The notes below the pieces were generated by a model, which worked only from the letters and a program-made list of their open reading frames with translations, was not told the origin of the DNA and did not search any database. From Alloalcanivorax profundimaris (GTDB lineage: Bacteria; Pseudomonadota; Gammaproteobacteria; Pseudomonadales; Alcanivoracaceae): DNA of 64,000 bases. The stretch lies in NCBI RefSeq assembly GCF_015265435.1, contig NZ_JABJWH010000020.1:124001-188000 (forward strand), in the 5' to 3' direction. Positions 11,087 to 18,864 of this stretch are shown here, piece after piece. How positions within the stretch are numbered: position 1 is the stretch's first letter; the number at the start of each line of letters is the position of its first letter. The position numbers and the translations under genes were made by a program.

Positions 11087-11240
11087 GTCAGGTCTCCCTA
11101 AAACACTCTGTGGGAAGCGGGAAAACCGGCCCCGGAACGGGCTGAGACACAGGCAGCGGGCGGGGCGGGTCCATCGTCAGGGAGACAAATGGTAGCCGTG
11201 CCCCGGAGCCGCTGCCCACAACTATTTGTGACCCACAAGT

Positions 11241-11254
11241 CAAACAAGCGTTTG
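11241..11254. promoter_or_regulatory. PsrA-type operator, CAAAC-N4-GTTTG
   Basis: The inverted repeat CAAAC-AAGC-GTTTG lies in the divergent space between an acyl-CoA dehydrogenase and the Trm112-like gene. The published Pseudomonas PsrA consensus is (C/G)AAAC-N2-4-GTTTG(C/G), and the spacing here is within range. The neighbouring fadE-like gene makes the match biologically sensible. Confidence 0.55.
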
Positions 11255-11335
11255 AAATCACTTTTGTCGGACAAGACTGGTATAGTCCGCCTCCGAAGCC
11301 TTCCTATTCTTGGGTTCGCCAACAGGAGCACTCCC

Positions 11336-11524
11336 ATGATCGACCCCAATCTGCTGGATATCCTGGTCTGCCCGGTGAGCAAGGCGCCGCTGATCTACGA
11401 TGAGCAGCGCGAGGAACTCAAATGCAAGGCCAGCGGCCTGGCCTACCCGGTGCGCGACGGCATCCCGGTGATGCTGGAAGAGGAAGCCCGCACCCTCGAC
11501 GACGACGAATTGCGCTCACTGTAA
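11336..11524 (+). CDS. Trm112-like (YcaR) small protein
   Basis: 62 residues beginning [19 protein letters not shown], the signature opening of the bacterial Trm112/YcaR (UPF0434) family. An AGGAG-type ribosome site precedes the ATG, which is why I reject the longer upstream frame. Eukaryotic Trm112 activates methyltransferases; the bacterial homologues are small stand-alone proteins often found beside lpxK and kdsB, and their job is not settled. One of the usual zinc-binding Cys is present (CPVSK), another at Cys30. Here the gene is divorced from lpxK/kdsB and is followed ten bases later by the phospholipase A gene, so they are likely co-transcribed. A TATAGT hexamer at 11281-11286 is a possible -10 but has no good -35. 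Confidence 0.88.
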   Translation: MIDPNLLDILVCPVSKAPLIYDEQREELKCKASGLAYPVRDGIPVMLEEEARTLDDDELRSL

Positions 11525-11533
11525 GGACCGGCC

Positions 11534-12568
11534 ATGACCCGCTCGCTGCTCGCCCTGCTGCTGGCCCTGGCGGCGCCGCTGCACGCCGCCGAACAAGAGG
11601 ACCGGCCCCCGGTGCCGGAGGCCGACCAGACCATGACCCGCGAGCAGAAGCAGAACGACTGCCTGCTGCGCGCCGCCCGGGACGCCGCCGACAATATCAC
11701 CGCCGCCCAATTGCGCGGCTGGTGCCTGGAGAACGAGGAGCGGCCGGAACAGCGCTCCGCCCACGAGGACGCCCTGCGTACGCGCCTGGCCCTGGAACGC
11801 TCCAGCCAGGACAACCCCTTCGTGATCACCCCGCACCGGCGCAACTACCTGATGCCCTACAGCCACTGGTCGAACCCGCAATGGAACGACCCGGACCGCC
11901 AGGGCCAGAACCTTGATTCCCAGGAAGTGAAGTTCCAGATTTCCCTGAAGGCGCCGCTCTACGACGATTTCTGGGACGGCAGCACCCTGTACATGGCGTT
12001 CACCGGGCTGTTTTTCTGGCAGGCCTACAACAAGAGCGAGTCGAGCCCGTTCCGGGAAATCAATTTCACCCCGGAAATCTTCGTCGCCAAACCCTTGGAC
12101 TGGGAACTGGGCCCGGTGAAAACCAAACTGATGACATTCGGTTTCCGTCACGATTCCAACGGCCGGGATGAACCCACCTCGCGGAGCTGGAACCGTCTCT
12201 ACCTGCGCCACATTTCCCAGATCGGCCCGTACTATGTGTCCTTGATGCCCTGGTACCGGATTCCGGAAGACGACAAGGACTACCCGCTGGACCCGCGCGG
12301 CGACAACAACCCGGACATTGAAAAATACATGGGCCATTTCGAGCTGGAAGTCGGACGCGCGTTCGGCAACCACGTGCTGGAAGTGATGGTGCGCAACAAC
12401 CTGCGCTCGGACAACAAGGGCGCCGGCCGGGTCAATTATTCCTTCCCCATCAACGAGCGCTTCAAGGGGCTGGTGCAGGTGTTCACCGGCTACGGCGACT
12501 CGATGATCAACTACGACGACTACGAGACCCGCTTCAGCCTGGGCATTCTGCTCACCGATACCCTCTAG
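11534..12568 (+). CDS. pldA: Outer membrane phospholipase A (PldA/OMPLA)
   Basis: 344 residues with an N-terminal signal (MTRSLLALLLALAAPLHA). After a roughly 90-residue charged periplasmic segment comes the OMPLA beta-barrel, including the stretch from NPFVITPHRRNYLMPYS. The active-site region reads FRHDSNGRD...SRSWNR, supplying catalytic His206, Ser208 and Asn220, equivalent to His142/Ser144/Asn156 of the mature E. coli enzyme. It should hydrolyse phospholipids in the outer leaflet after envelope damage, releasing fatty acids, with calcium-dependent dimerisation in the family. The N-terminal extension is longer than in E. coli, as in several marine species. Confidence 0.93.
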   Translation: MTRSLLALLLALAAPLHAAEQEDRPPVPEADQTMTREQKQNDCLLRAARDAADNITAAQLRGWCLENEERPEQRSAHEDALRTRLALERSSQDNPFVITPHRRNYLMPYSHWSNPQWNDPDRQGQNLDSQEVKFQISLKAPLYDDFWDGSTLYMAFTGLFFWQAYNKSESSPFREINFTPEIFVAKPLDWELGPVKTKLMTFGFRHDSNGRDEPTSRSWNRLYLRHISQIGPYYVSLMPWYRIPEDDKDYPLDPRGDNNPDIEKYMGHFELEVGRAFGNHVLEVMVRNNLRSDNKGAGRVNYSFPINERFKGLVQVFTGYGDSMINYDDYETRFSLGILLTDTL

Positions 12569-12707
12569 TCCGGCCCGGCGCGGGCGGATGCTCCGGATCG
12601 CGGCGGTCCAGGGTGTCGTGGAGCAGGCCGCTGGAAGCAGGCTGGCGGGGGTATTCAGCGGCCACGTCCTGGCCTGGGGCGGCAAGGAGATTCCCTGGTG
12701 AGAGCGT

Positions 12708-14048
12708 TCAGGCGAGCTCGTCCAGGGTGCGCTGGCGCAAGGCCTGGAGGCGGTCACTGAAAGTCACCGGGTAGGGCCGCTCGGCGCGGGCGGTACCGCG
12801 CCAGGCGTCGGGCAGGGCCGCCAGCTCTCCGGCCAGCCGCCGGCGGGCGGCGTCCGCGTCCGGGGCCGGCACCGCCGGCTCGCCGTTGGCCACCACGGTG
12901 CGCAGCAGCGGCTGACCGTCCCGTTCCTCTTCGGCGCCGGTGAGGGTGTCGCCGGCCAGCCGGCCGTGGTCGTCATAGTGGCGCCAGATCTGCTTGGCGC
13001 CGGGGTAGATGGGCTTGCCCGGCGACGCCTTGAGGCGCGGGCGGCCCTGGTATTCGGTGAGCTTGTAGGCGAAGTCCAGGGACGGGGCGTCCGCCACCGA
13101 GCCCATTTCCGTGCCCACGCCAAAGCCGTCGATGGGGGCGCCGGCGGCCACCAGATCGGCGACCTTCCATTCGTCCAGGCCGCCGCTGACCACCACCCGC
13201 ACGCCGTTCAGGCCGGCGGCGTCGAGTTTGTCCCGGGCGGCCCGGGCCTGGGCCACCAGATCGCCGGAGTCGATGCGCACGGCGCCCACGTCCAGGCCCT
13301 CGTCACGCACCAGGCCGATCACCTTGTCCACCGCCGCCAGGCTGTCGTAGGTGTCCACCAGCAGGGTGGTGCCCGGGTAGTCCCGGGCGTAGCGGCGGAA
13401 GGCGTCGATTTCCCGGTCGAAGGACTGGATGTAGGAGTGCGCCATGGTGCCGCGCAGGGGCAGGTCGAAGCTGAGCCCGCCAAGCACGTTGCTGGTGGCG
13501 CCGATGCCCGCCACCCGGTAGGCGCGCACGCTGCGCCAGGCGGCCTCCAGGCCGTGCATGCGGCGCATGCCGAAATCCAGCACCGGGGTACCAGCGGCGG
13601 CCTGGACCACCCGGGCGGCCTTGGAGGCGAGCAGGGTTTCCAGGTTCACGTAGTTCATCAGCAGGCTTTCCAGCAGCTGCCCCTCGGCCACCGGGGCACG
13701 CAGCTCCAGCAGCGGCTCCTGGGGAAACACCAGGGAGCCCTCGGGCACCGCCCGCACCTCGCCGCTGAAGCGGAAATCCGCCAGCCAGTGGAGGAATTCA
13801 TCGCGGAAACCCAACGGCGCCAGGCGGCGCACCTGCTCCTCGGGAAAACGCAGTTCGGTGATCAGCCGGGCAGCGTGCTCCTGGCCGCAGGCCACCACGT
13901 AATTGCGCTGCCCGGGCAGCACCCGGTAAAAGAGGCTGAACACCGCCTCGCCGCTTTTTCCGTCCAGGTGGTAAGCCTGGGCCATGTTCAGTTCGTACAG
14001 ATCGGTGAGCAGACCCAGTTCGTCCACCCGGGGCCAGACAGCGGTCAT
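12708..14048 (-). CDS. pncB: Nicotinate phosphoribosyltransferase
   Basis: 446 residues of the NAPRTase family, which joins nicotinate and PRPP to give nicotinate mononucleotide in the NAD salvage (Preiss-Handler) pathway. The N-terminus LGLLTDLYELNMAQAY is diagnostic. Further family motifs are DFGMRRMHG (158-166), TMAHSYIQSF (201-210), VDTYDS (231-236), RIDSGDL (258-264), SGGLDE (288-293) and GVGTEMGS (310-317). Its length and motifs fit the PncB2-like bacterial group better than the E. coli form. It converges with pldA; the 139 bases between them hold no feature I can support. The macrodomain gene upstream on the same strand is a thematic neighbour, since it handles ADP-ribose products of NAD metabolism. 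Confidence 0.93.
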   Translation of the reverse strand: MTAVWPRVDELGLLTDLYELNMAQAYHLDGKSGEAVFSLFYRVLPGQRNYVVACGQEHAARLITELRFPEEQVRRLAPLGFRDEFLHWLADFRFSGEVRAVPEGSLVFPQEPLLELRAPVAEGQLLESLLMNYVNLETLLASKAARVVQAAAGTPVLDFGMRRMHGLEAAWRSVRAYRVAGIGATSNVLGGLSFDLPLRGTMAHSYIQSFDREIDAFRRYARDYPGTTLLVDTYDSLAAVDKVIGLVRDEGLDVGAVRIDSGDLVAQARAARDKLDAAGLNGVRVVVSGGLDEWKVADLVAAGAPIDGFGVGTEMGSVADAPSLDFAYKLTEYQGRPRLKASPGKPIYPGAKQIWRHYDDHGRLAGDTLTGAEEERDGQPLLRTVVANGEPAVPAPDADAARRRLAGELAALPDAWRGTARAERPYPVTFSDRLQALRQRTLDELA

Positions 14049-14113
14049 CGGCGCATCCTTTGGCTATACAGTCATCGCGGCACCGCCATGAATTGCGCCG
14101 GCGGCGGCGCTTT

Positions 14114-14644
14114 TCAAGCCCGTTGACCGGGCAGTTGGTCGAGCACTTCGCGGTGGGCGGCCAGGGCGGCGTCGTCGAACAGCACGAAGCGCACCCGCTT
14201 CACCCGCTCCAGGGCGGCGCCCTCGGCGGCCACCGTGGTCACCGCGATGCGCGCCGCCTCCGCCAGCGGATAGCCGAAGGCGCCGGTGGACAGCGCCGGG
14301 AAGGCGACGCTTTCCAGGCCCCGCGCCTCGGCCAGCCGCAGGGCGTTGCGGTAGCAGTCGGCGAGCAGCCGATCAGCGGGCTCGTCGCGACCATACACCG
14401 GGCCCAGGCAGTGGATCACGTGGCGATTGGGCAGCCGGTGGCCGCCGCTGATCACCGCCTGGCCGGGTTCGATGGGCGCCATGGGCGCGCACTCCTCGGC
14501 GAGGCCGGGCCCGGCGGCGCGGTGCAAGGCGCCGGCCACGCCACCGCCGGTGCGCAGCAGGGCGTTGGCGGCGTTGACCACCGCGTCCATGTCGGTCTGG
14601 TTGGCGATGTCGCCCTGGCGACATTCAATCGTGAAGCGGGTCAT
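14114..14644 (-). CDS. Macrodomain protein (YmdB-like ADP-ribose/O-acetyl-ADP-ribose deacetylase)
   Basis: 176 residues from ATG (MTRFTIECRQGDIA). This is a single macrodomain: GDIANQTDMDAVVNAAN near the N-terminus (the adenine-binding Asp and catalytic Asn region), the GGGVAGALHRAAG loop, and the distal STGAFGYP loop that grips the diphosphate. Such proteins bind ADP-ribose and hydrolyse O-acetyl-ADP-ribose or mono-ADP-ribosyl esters; YmdB also affects RNase III. It lies 65 bases upstream of pncB on the same strand, so the two form a possible NAD-related pair. A longer upstream frame exists but overlaps the divergent lipoprotein gene and lacks conservation-like features. Confidence 0.9.
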   Translation of the reverse strand: MTRFTIECRQGDIANQTDMDAVVNAANALLRTGGGVAGALHRAAGPGLAEECAPMAPIEPGQAVISGGHRLPNRHVIHCLGPVYGRDEPADRLLADCYRNALRLAEARGLESVAFPALSTGAFGYPLAEAARIAVTTVAAEGAALERVKRVRFVLFDDAALAAHREVLDQLPGQRA

Positions 14645-14722
14645 GTTCGGTTCCTGGCATTGCCGCCCGCGTAGGGTATCATCCGCGGGCGGGGGACTTG
14701 TCATCACTGCACGGAGATAGCT

Positions 14723-15193
14723 ATGCGAATCCTGGCCCGATTCGGCGTTCTGGGACTGCTGATGCTGCTGGGCGCCTGCCAGACTCTCAGTGGCCTGGAA
14801 ACCCCGGAGGTGAACCTGTCCAGCATCCGCCTGGAGCAGGTCAGCGTGTTCGAACAACAGTGGCAGGTGGTACTGCGCGCGCGCAACCCCAACGACCGGG
14901 AGCTGACGCTGAAGAGCCTGGACTACGAGCTGTTCGTCAACGGCGAGAAGCTGGCTCGCGGGCTCACCGGCGACAACGTGACGCTGCCAGCCATGGGCGA
15001 CGCCCTAGTGAGCACCCGCATCACCACCAGCCTGATGCAGACCCTGGGCAAGCTGAAAGCCTTGCAGCAGGACCCGGGCGCGCCGCTGGACTACCGGATC
15101 AAGGGCACCGCCCGGGTCAAGGGCCTGGCCCTGCCACTGAGCTTCGATCAGCGCGGCGAGTTCCGGCTGCCGGACACGGTGCCGCCGCGCTAG
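14723..15193 (+). CDS. LEA type 2 (WHy domain) lipoprotein
   Basis: 156 residues with a lipobox LGAC (Cys19). The mature part is one LEA2/WHy-type beta sandwich: VNLSSIRLEQVSVFEQQWQV, the NPN signature (RARNPNDRELTLKSLDYELFVNG) and a C-terminal strand (YRIKGTARVKG). Proteins of this type are periplasm-facing lipoproteins common in marine and pseudomonad genomes. The plant relatives protect against dehydration; the bacterial role is unproven. It stands alone, divergent from the macrodomain gene. Confidence 0.85.
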   Translation: MRILARFGVLGLLMLLGACQTLSGLETPEVNLSSIRLEQVSVFEQQWQVVLRARNPNDRELTLKSLDYELFVNGEKLARGLTGDNVTLPAMGDALVSTRITTSLMQTLGKLKALQQDPGAPLDYRIKGTARVKGLALPLSFDQRGEFRLPDTVPPR

Positions 15194-15307
15194 GGCCGGT
15201 GGTCCGGGCCGCGAACTGACCCGGGCGGCCACCGGGCCGAGCGTTCCGGTCATCCCCCGGCGCCAGGCGGCGGGCTACAGTGAGGCTTTCTAGCAGGGAC
15301 CCTTTCC

Positions 15308-16762
15308 ATGCAAGCGGACTTTCAGGTTGCCATCATCGGCGCTGGTTTCGGCGGCCTGGGGATGGCCATCGAGTTGAAAAAACGGGGCCGGCATTCGCTG
15401 GTGATCCTCGAGAAAGCGGACCAGGTGGGCGGCGCCTGGCGGGACAACACCTACCCCGGCGCCGCCTGCGACGTGCCGTCCCATCTGTATTCCTTTTCCT
15501 TCGCCCGCAAATTCGACTGGTCGCGGCGCTTCGCGCCCCAGGCGGAAATCCTCGACTATCTGAAGCGCTGCGCCCGCGACCATGACCTGGAGCGCCACCT
15601 GCGCCTGGGCACCGAGGTCCGCGCAGCCCGCTTCGACGAGGACGCCGGCCTGTGGCGGATCGAAACCGACCAGGGGGAGCTCACCGCCCGCGCGCTGATC
15701 ACCGCCACCGGCCAGCTCAACCGGCCGGCCTGGCCCCGGGTGCCGGGGCTGGAGCGTTTCCAGGGCCCGGTCTTCCACAGCGCGCGCTGGGACCATGGCG
15801 TGGACCTGGCCGGCAAGACGGTGGCGGTGGTCGGCACCGGCGCCAGCGCCATCCAGTTCGTGCCGGAAGTGGCGAAACAGGCCCGCCAGGTGAAGCTGTT
15901 CCAGCGCTCCGCCGCCTATGTGATCCCCAAACCGGACCGCCCCTACTCCCCCCTGGAGCAGCGGCTGATGGCCCGGTGGCCCTGGCTGCAAACGCTGGAC
16001 CGGGCCCGGGTCTATGCCCAGAACGAAACCCGGGTACTGGGCTTCACCGCCCTGCAGGGGGTGATGAAAGTCTATCAGTGGCTGTTCCAGCGCTACCTGC
16101 GGCGCACCATCAGCGACGCCGTGCTGCGCGAGAAGCTGACGCCGGATTACCCCATGGGCTGCAAGCGCATCCTGATCTCCAACGATTATTTCCAGGCCAT
16201 CGAACGCTTCGGCATCGAGGTGCGCACCGGCGGCGTGGCGGTGGTGGACGAAACCGGCCTGGTGGACGCGGACGGCCAGCACCACGACGCCGACGTGCTG
16301 ATTTTCGGCACCGGCTTCCAGGCCACCGACTTCCTGGCGCCGATGACCATCCAGGGCCGCCGGGGCCGGGACCTGAACGAAGCCTGGCGGGACGGCGCCG
16401 AGGCCTACCTGGGCATCACCGTGCACGGCTTCCCGAATCTGTTCATGCTGTACGGCCCCAACACCAACCTGGGGCACAACTCCATCGTCTACATGCTGGA
16501 ATCGCAGATCGCCTATGTGCTCAGCGCCCTGGAAGAAATGGAGCGCCCCGGAGTGGGCGGCCTGGAAGTGAACGCCGAGGTCCAGGACCGCTTCAACCGC
16601 GACATCCAGACGCGCCTGCGCGACAGCGTCTGGGGGCAAGGCTGCGACAGCTGGTACAAGACCGAAAGCGGCAAGAACACCAACAACTGGCCCGGCTTCA
16701 CCTTCCGCTACCGGCGCCGGACCCGACGACTGGACCCTCGCGATTATGAGTTGCACCCGTGA
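15308..16762 (+). CDS. Flavin-containing Baeyer-Villiger monooxygenase
   Basis: 484 residues with two Rossmann dinucleotide motifs, GAGFGG (11-16, FAD) and GTGASA (176-181, NADPH). Between them is the Baeyer-Villiger fingerprint F-x-G-x3-H-x3-W, here FQGPVFHSARW (151-161), which separates BVMOs from ordinary flavin monooxygenases. VGGAWRDNTYPGAACDVPSHLYSFSF is the conserved FAD region (positions 39-64). The enzyme should insert oxygen beside a ketone to yield an ester or lactone. It is the first gene of a tightly overlapped trio with an esterase and a short-chain dehydrogenase, a layout that makes a complete alcohol-ketone-ester-acid route. AlmA-type long-chain alkane hydroxylases belong to the same superfamily, so alkane oxidation is an alternative. 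Confidence 0.9.
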   Translation: MQADFQVAIIGAGFGGLGMAIELKKRGRHSLVILEKADQVGGAWRDNTYPGAACDVPSHLYSFSFARKFDWSRRFAPQAEILDYLKRCARDHDLERHLRLGTEVRAARFDEDAGLWRIETDQGELTARALITATGQLNRPAWPRVPGLERFQGPVFHSARWDHGVDLAGKTVAVVGTGASAIQFVPEVAKQARQVKLFQRSAAYVIPKPDRPYSPLEQRLMARWPWLQTLDRARVYAQNETRVLGFTALQGVMKVYQWLFQRYLRRTISDAVLREKLTPDYPMGCKRILISNDYFQAIERFGIEVRTGGVAVVDETGLVDADGQHHDADVLIFGTGFQATDFLAPMTIQGRRGRDLNEAWRDGAEAYLGITVHGFPNLFMLYGPNTNLGHNSIVYMLESQIAYVLSALEEMERPGVGGLEVNAEVQDRFNRDIQTRLRDSVWGQGCDSWYKTESGKNTNNWPGFTFRYRRRTRRLDPRDYELHP

Positions 16763-17690
16763 ACAGGGCGGCGTGGCGGAAAGCCCGTCGCAACGCCTGA
16801 TCGCCGCCACCCTGCGCGGCAGCCTCAAGACCCTGCTCAGCCCCGCTTTCCAGGCCCGCGCTCCGGTGGGCCTGCAGCGCCGCTGGCTGGCCACGGTGGC
16901 CCGCGCCACCCTGCCCGCCCGGGGCGTGCCGCGCCGGCGCACCCGCTTCGGCGGCGTGCCGGTGGAGGTGGTCGGCGAGGGCCGCGCCGCCACCCTGCTG
17001 TATCTGCACGGCGGCGGCTACGTGAGCGGCGGCCCGGGCACCCACCGGGCCCTGACCACCCGCCTGGCCCGGGACCTGGACGCCACCGTGATGGTGGTGG
17101 ATTACCGGCTGGCGCCGGAGGCGCCCTGCCCGGCGGCCCTGGACGACGCCATCACCGTGTACCGGAGCCTGCTCGACCAGGGCCACGAGCCGGCGCGCAT
17201 GGCGGTGGCCGGGGATTCCGCCGGCGGCGGGCTGAGCCTGGCGTTCCTGCAGCACCTGCGCGACGGCGGCGGCCTGCCACTGCCCGCCGCCGGGGTGCTG
17301 CTCTCGCCCTGGGTGGATCTGACCCTGGCCCACACCCCGGACCGGGTGGCCGGCGAGGCCATGCTCAGCCTGCCCTGGCTGAACGCCGCCGCCGACGCCT
17401 ACGCCCGGGGCCGCCGCGACGGCGCCGCCGCCTCGCCTCTGCACGGTGAACTGAACGGCCTGCCGCCGCTGCTGATCCAGTGCGGCGGTGATGAGATCCT
17501 GCGCGCCGACAGCGAGCGGCTGGCGGACGCCCTGGACGACGCCGACACCGAGGCCCGCTACCAGCTGTTCCCGAGCCGCTGGCACGTGTTCCAGTTGCAC
17601 GGCGGCGTGCTCGCCGACGCCGACCGGGCACTGGCGGACATCCGCGCCTTCCTGACCGGCCACCTGGCCGCCGCCGGGGAGCGCGCCTGA
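16746..17690 (+). CDS. Alpha/beta hydrolase, hormone-sensitive-lipase (GDXG) family
   Basis: 314 residues, start overlapping the end of the monooxygenase gene by 17 bases. Diagnostic features are the oxyanion-hole HGGG (88-91), the nucleophile elbow GDSAGG (156-161, Ser158), the acid in CGGDEIL (Asp249) and His280 in the WHVFQ segment. HSL-type esterases of this size split short to medium acyl esters. Following a BVMO it most likely hydrolyses the ester or lactone product. The start codon used here lies inside the previous coding region; the next in-frame start would remove little. Confidence 0.9.
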   Translation: MSCTREQGGVAESPSQRLIAATLRGSLKTLLSPAFQARAPVGLQRRWLATVARATLPARGVPRRRTRFGGVPVEVVGEGRAATLLYLHGGGYVSGGPGTHRALTTRLARDLDATVMVVDYRLAPEAPCPAALDDAITVYRSLLDQGHEPARMAVAGDSAGGGLSLAFLQHLRDGGGLPLPAAGVLLSPWVDLTLAHTPDRVAGEAMLSLPWLNAAADAYARGRRDGAAASPLHGELNGLPPLLIQCGGDEILRADSERLADALDDADTEARYQLFPSRWHVFQLHGGVLADADRALADIRAFLTGHLAAAGERA

Positions 17691-18451
17691 TGAGCCATAT
17701 CCTGATCACCGGCGCCGCCAGCGGCATCGGCCTGGCCACCGCCCGGCGCTTCCACTCCCGGGGCTGGTCCGTGGGCCTGCTGGACATGAACGCCCAGGCC
17801 CTGCAAGCGGTGGAAGCGGAGCTCGGCGAGCGCACCTGGTCGCGGGCCCTGGACGTGCGCGACGCGGCCGCCTGCCGGGCGGCGGCGGATGCCTTCGCGG
17901 CCCAGGCCGGCGGCCTGGACGTGCTGTTCAACGCCGCCGGCATTCTGCGCATGGGGTTCGTGGAGGAAGTGGACCCGGAGCTGCACCGGCGCACCCTGGA
18001 GATCAACGTGCAGGGCACCCTCAATATGTGCCTGGCCTGCCTGCCGCACCTGAAAGGGGCCGACCGGCCCCACGTGCTGAACATGAGCTCCGCCTCGGCG
18101 CTTTACGGCGTGCCGCATCTGGCGGTGTATTCGGCGTCCAAGTTCGCGGTGCGCGGCCTCACCGAGGCCCTGGACCTGGAATGGCGCCGCCACGGCATCC
18201 GCGTGCAGGACCTGATGCCGCCGTTCGTGGACACGCCCATGGTCCGCGACCAGGCCTTCCAGGCGCCGGTGGTCAAGCGCATGGGGGTGAAGCTGAGCGC
18301 CGAGGAAATCGCGGTGGCGGCGGAGCGCGCCCTGGACAGCGACCGGGTGCACACCCCGGTGGGGCTGCCGTTCCGGCTCACCGTGCTGATGGAAAAGCTG
18401 ACGCCGCGCCGGGCCACCCGGGAATTGATGCGCTGGCTGAGCCGGCCCTAA
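17690..18451 (+). CDS. Short-chain dehydrogenase/reductase of the BVMO operon
   Basis: 253 residues of classical SDR. Features are the glycine-rich cofactor loop TGAASGIG (7-14), NAAG (81-84), Ser in the NMSSAS segment and the catalytic YSASK (Tyr147, Lys151). The gene overlaps the stop of the esterase gene (TGATG junction), so translation is probably coupled. In this setting it most plausibly oxidises a secondary alcohol to the ketone used by the monooxygenase, or oxidises the alcohol freed by ester cleavage. Acidic residue Asp32 after the second strand hints at NAD(H) preference. Substrate unknown. Confidence 0.88.
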   Translation: MSHILITGAASGIGLATARRFHSRGWSVGLLDMNAQALQAVEAELGERTWSRALDVRDAAACRAAADAFAAQAGGLDVLFNAAGILRMGFVEEVDPELHRRTLEINVQGTLNMCLACLPHLKGADRPHVLNMSSASALYGVPHLAVYSASKFAVRGLTEALDLEWRRHGIRVQDLMPPFVDTPMVRDQAFQAPVVKRMGVKLSAEEIAVAAERALDSDRVHTPVGLPFRLTVLMEKLTPRRATRELMRWLSRP

Positions 18452-18864
18452 TAGTGGATGGTGACCCGGCGCCGGCCCCACTCCAGGGCGGCGTCGCGGT
18501 CCTCGCCCATGTAGATATCGATCTTGTTGCGCCAGCGCCGGTGCATCTTGTCGCGCACGTACCAGATGCCGTCCAGGCCCTCGATGCGCACCGGGGTGCC
18601 GTAATCCAGCCCCTGGCCGAGCAGATCCCGGGACACGGCAATGGCTTTCATGCCGGGCACCAGGGTGTCGCCCCAGGCCGCCAGGCTGTGATCATCACCG
18701 GCGCCCTGACCGCGCAGGGAATTGAAGGCGGTGGCGGTGACGCTGGCCTTCGCTTCGAAGGAATCCGCCGTCACCGGGCCGGCGCCGAGCCACAGCGCCA
18801 CCAGGGCCAGCGCCCTGAACCCGCTCTTCACCCGCCCTTCGCCAGACTGCGTCGATGACGTCAT
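18448..18864 (-). CDS. Secreted 3D-domain protein (double-psi beta-barrel)
   Basis: 138 residues from an ATG with an AGAGGG ribosome site six bases before it. After a long n-region comes a secretory signal (FRALALVALWLGAGPVTA). The mature part is a 3D domain as at the C-terminus of MltA and in Bacillus YocH: VTATAFNSL, then the WGDTLVPGMKAIAVSRDLL segment, and a closing Trp-rich strand region (GIWYVRDKMHRRWRNKIDIYMG). The three conserved Asp of the 3D family include the one in KIDIYMG. Such domains bind or cleave peptidoglycan. The C-terminal codons overlap the end of the convergent SDR gene by four bases, and its start overlaps that of the divergent hydrolase. Confidence 0.82.
   Translation of the reverse strand: MTSSTQSGEGRVKSGFRALALVALWLGAGPVTADSFEAKASVTATAFNSLRGQGAGDDHSLAAWGDTLVPGMKAIAVSRDLLGQGLDYGTPVRIEGLDGIWYVRDKMHRRWRNKIDIYMGEDRDAALEWGRRRVTIHY

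Noticed and set aside
11281-11286. TATAGT as promoter of the Trm112-like gene
   Set aside because: No -35 element at 16-18 bases; only noted in the gene entry.
12588-12701. A 37-codon frame between pldA and pncB
   Set aside because: No ribosome site and no recognisable features; the region is too short to separate chance from a gene.
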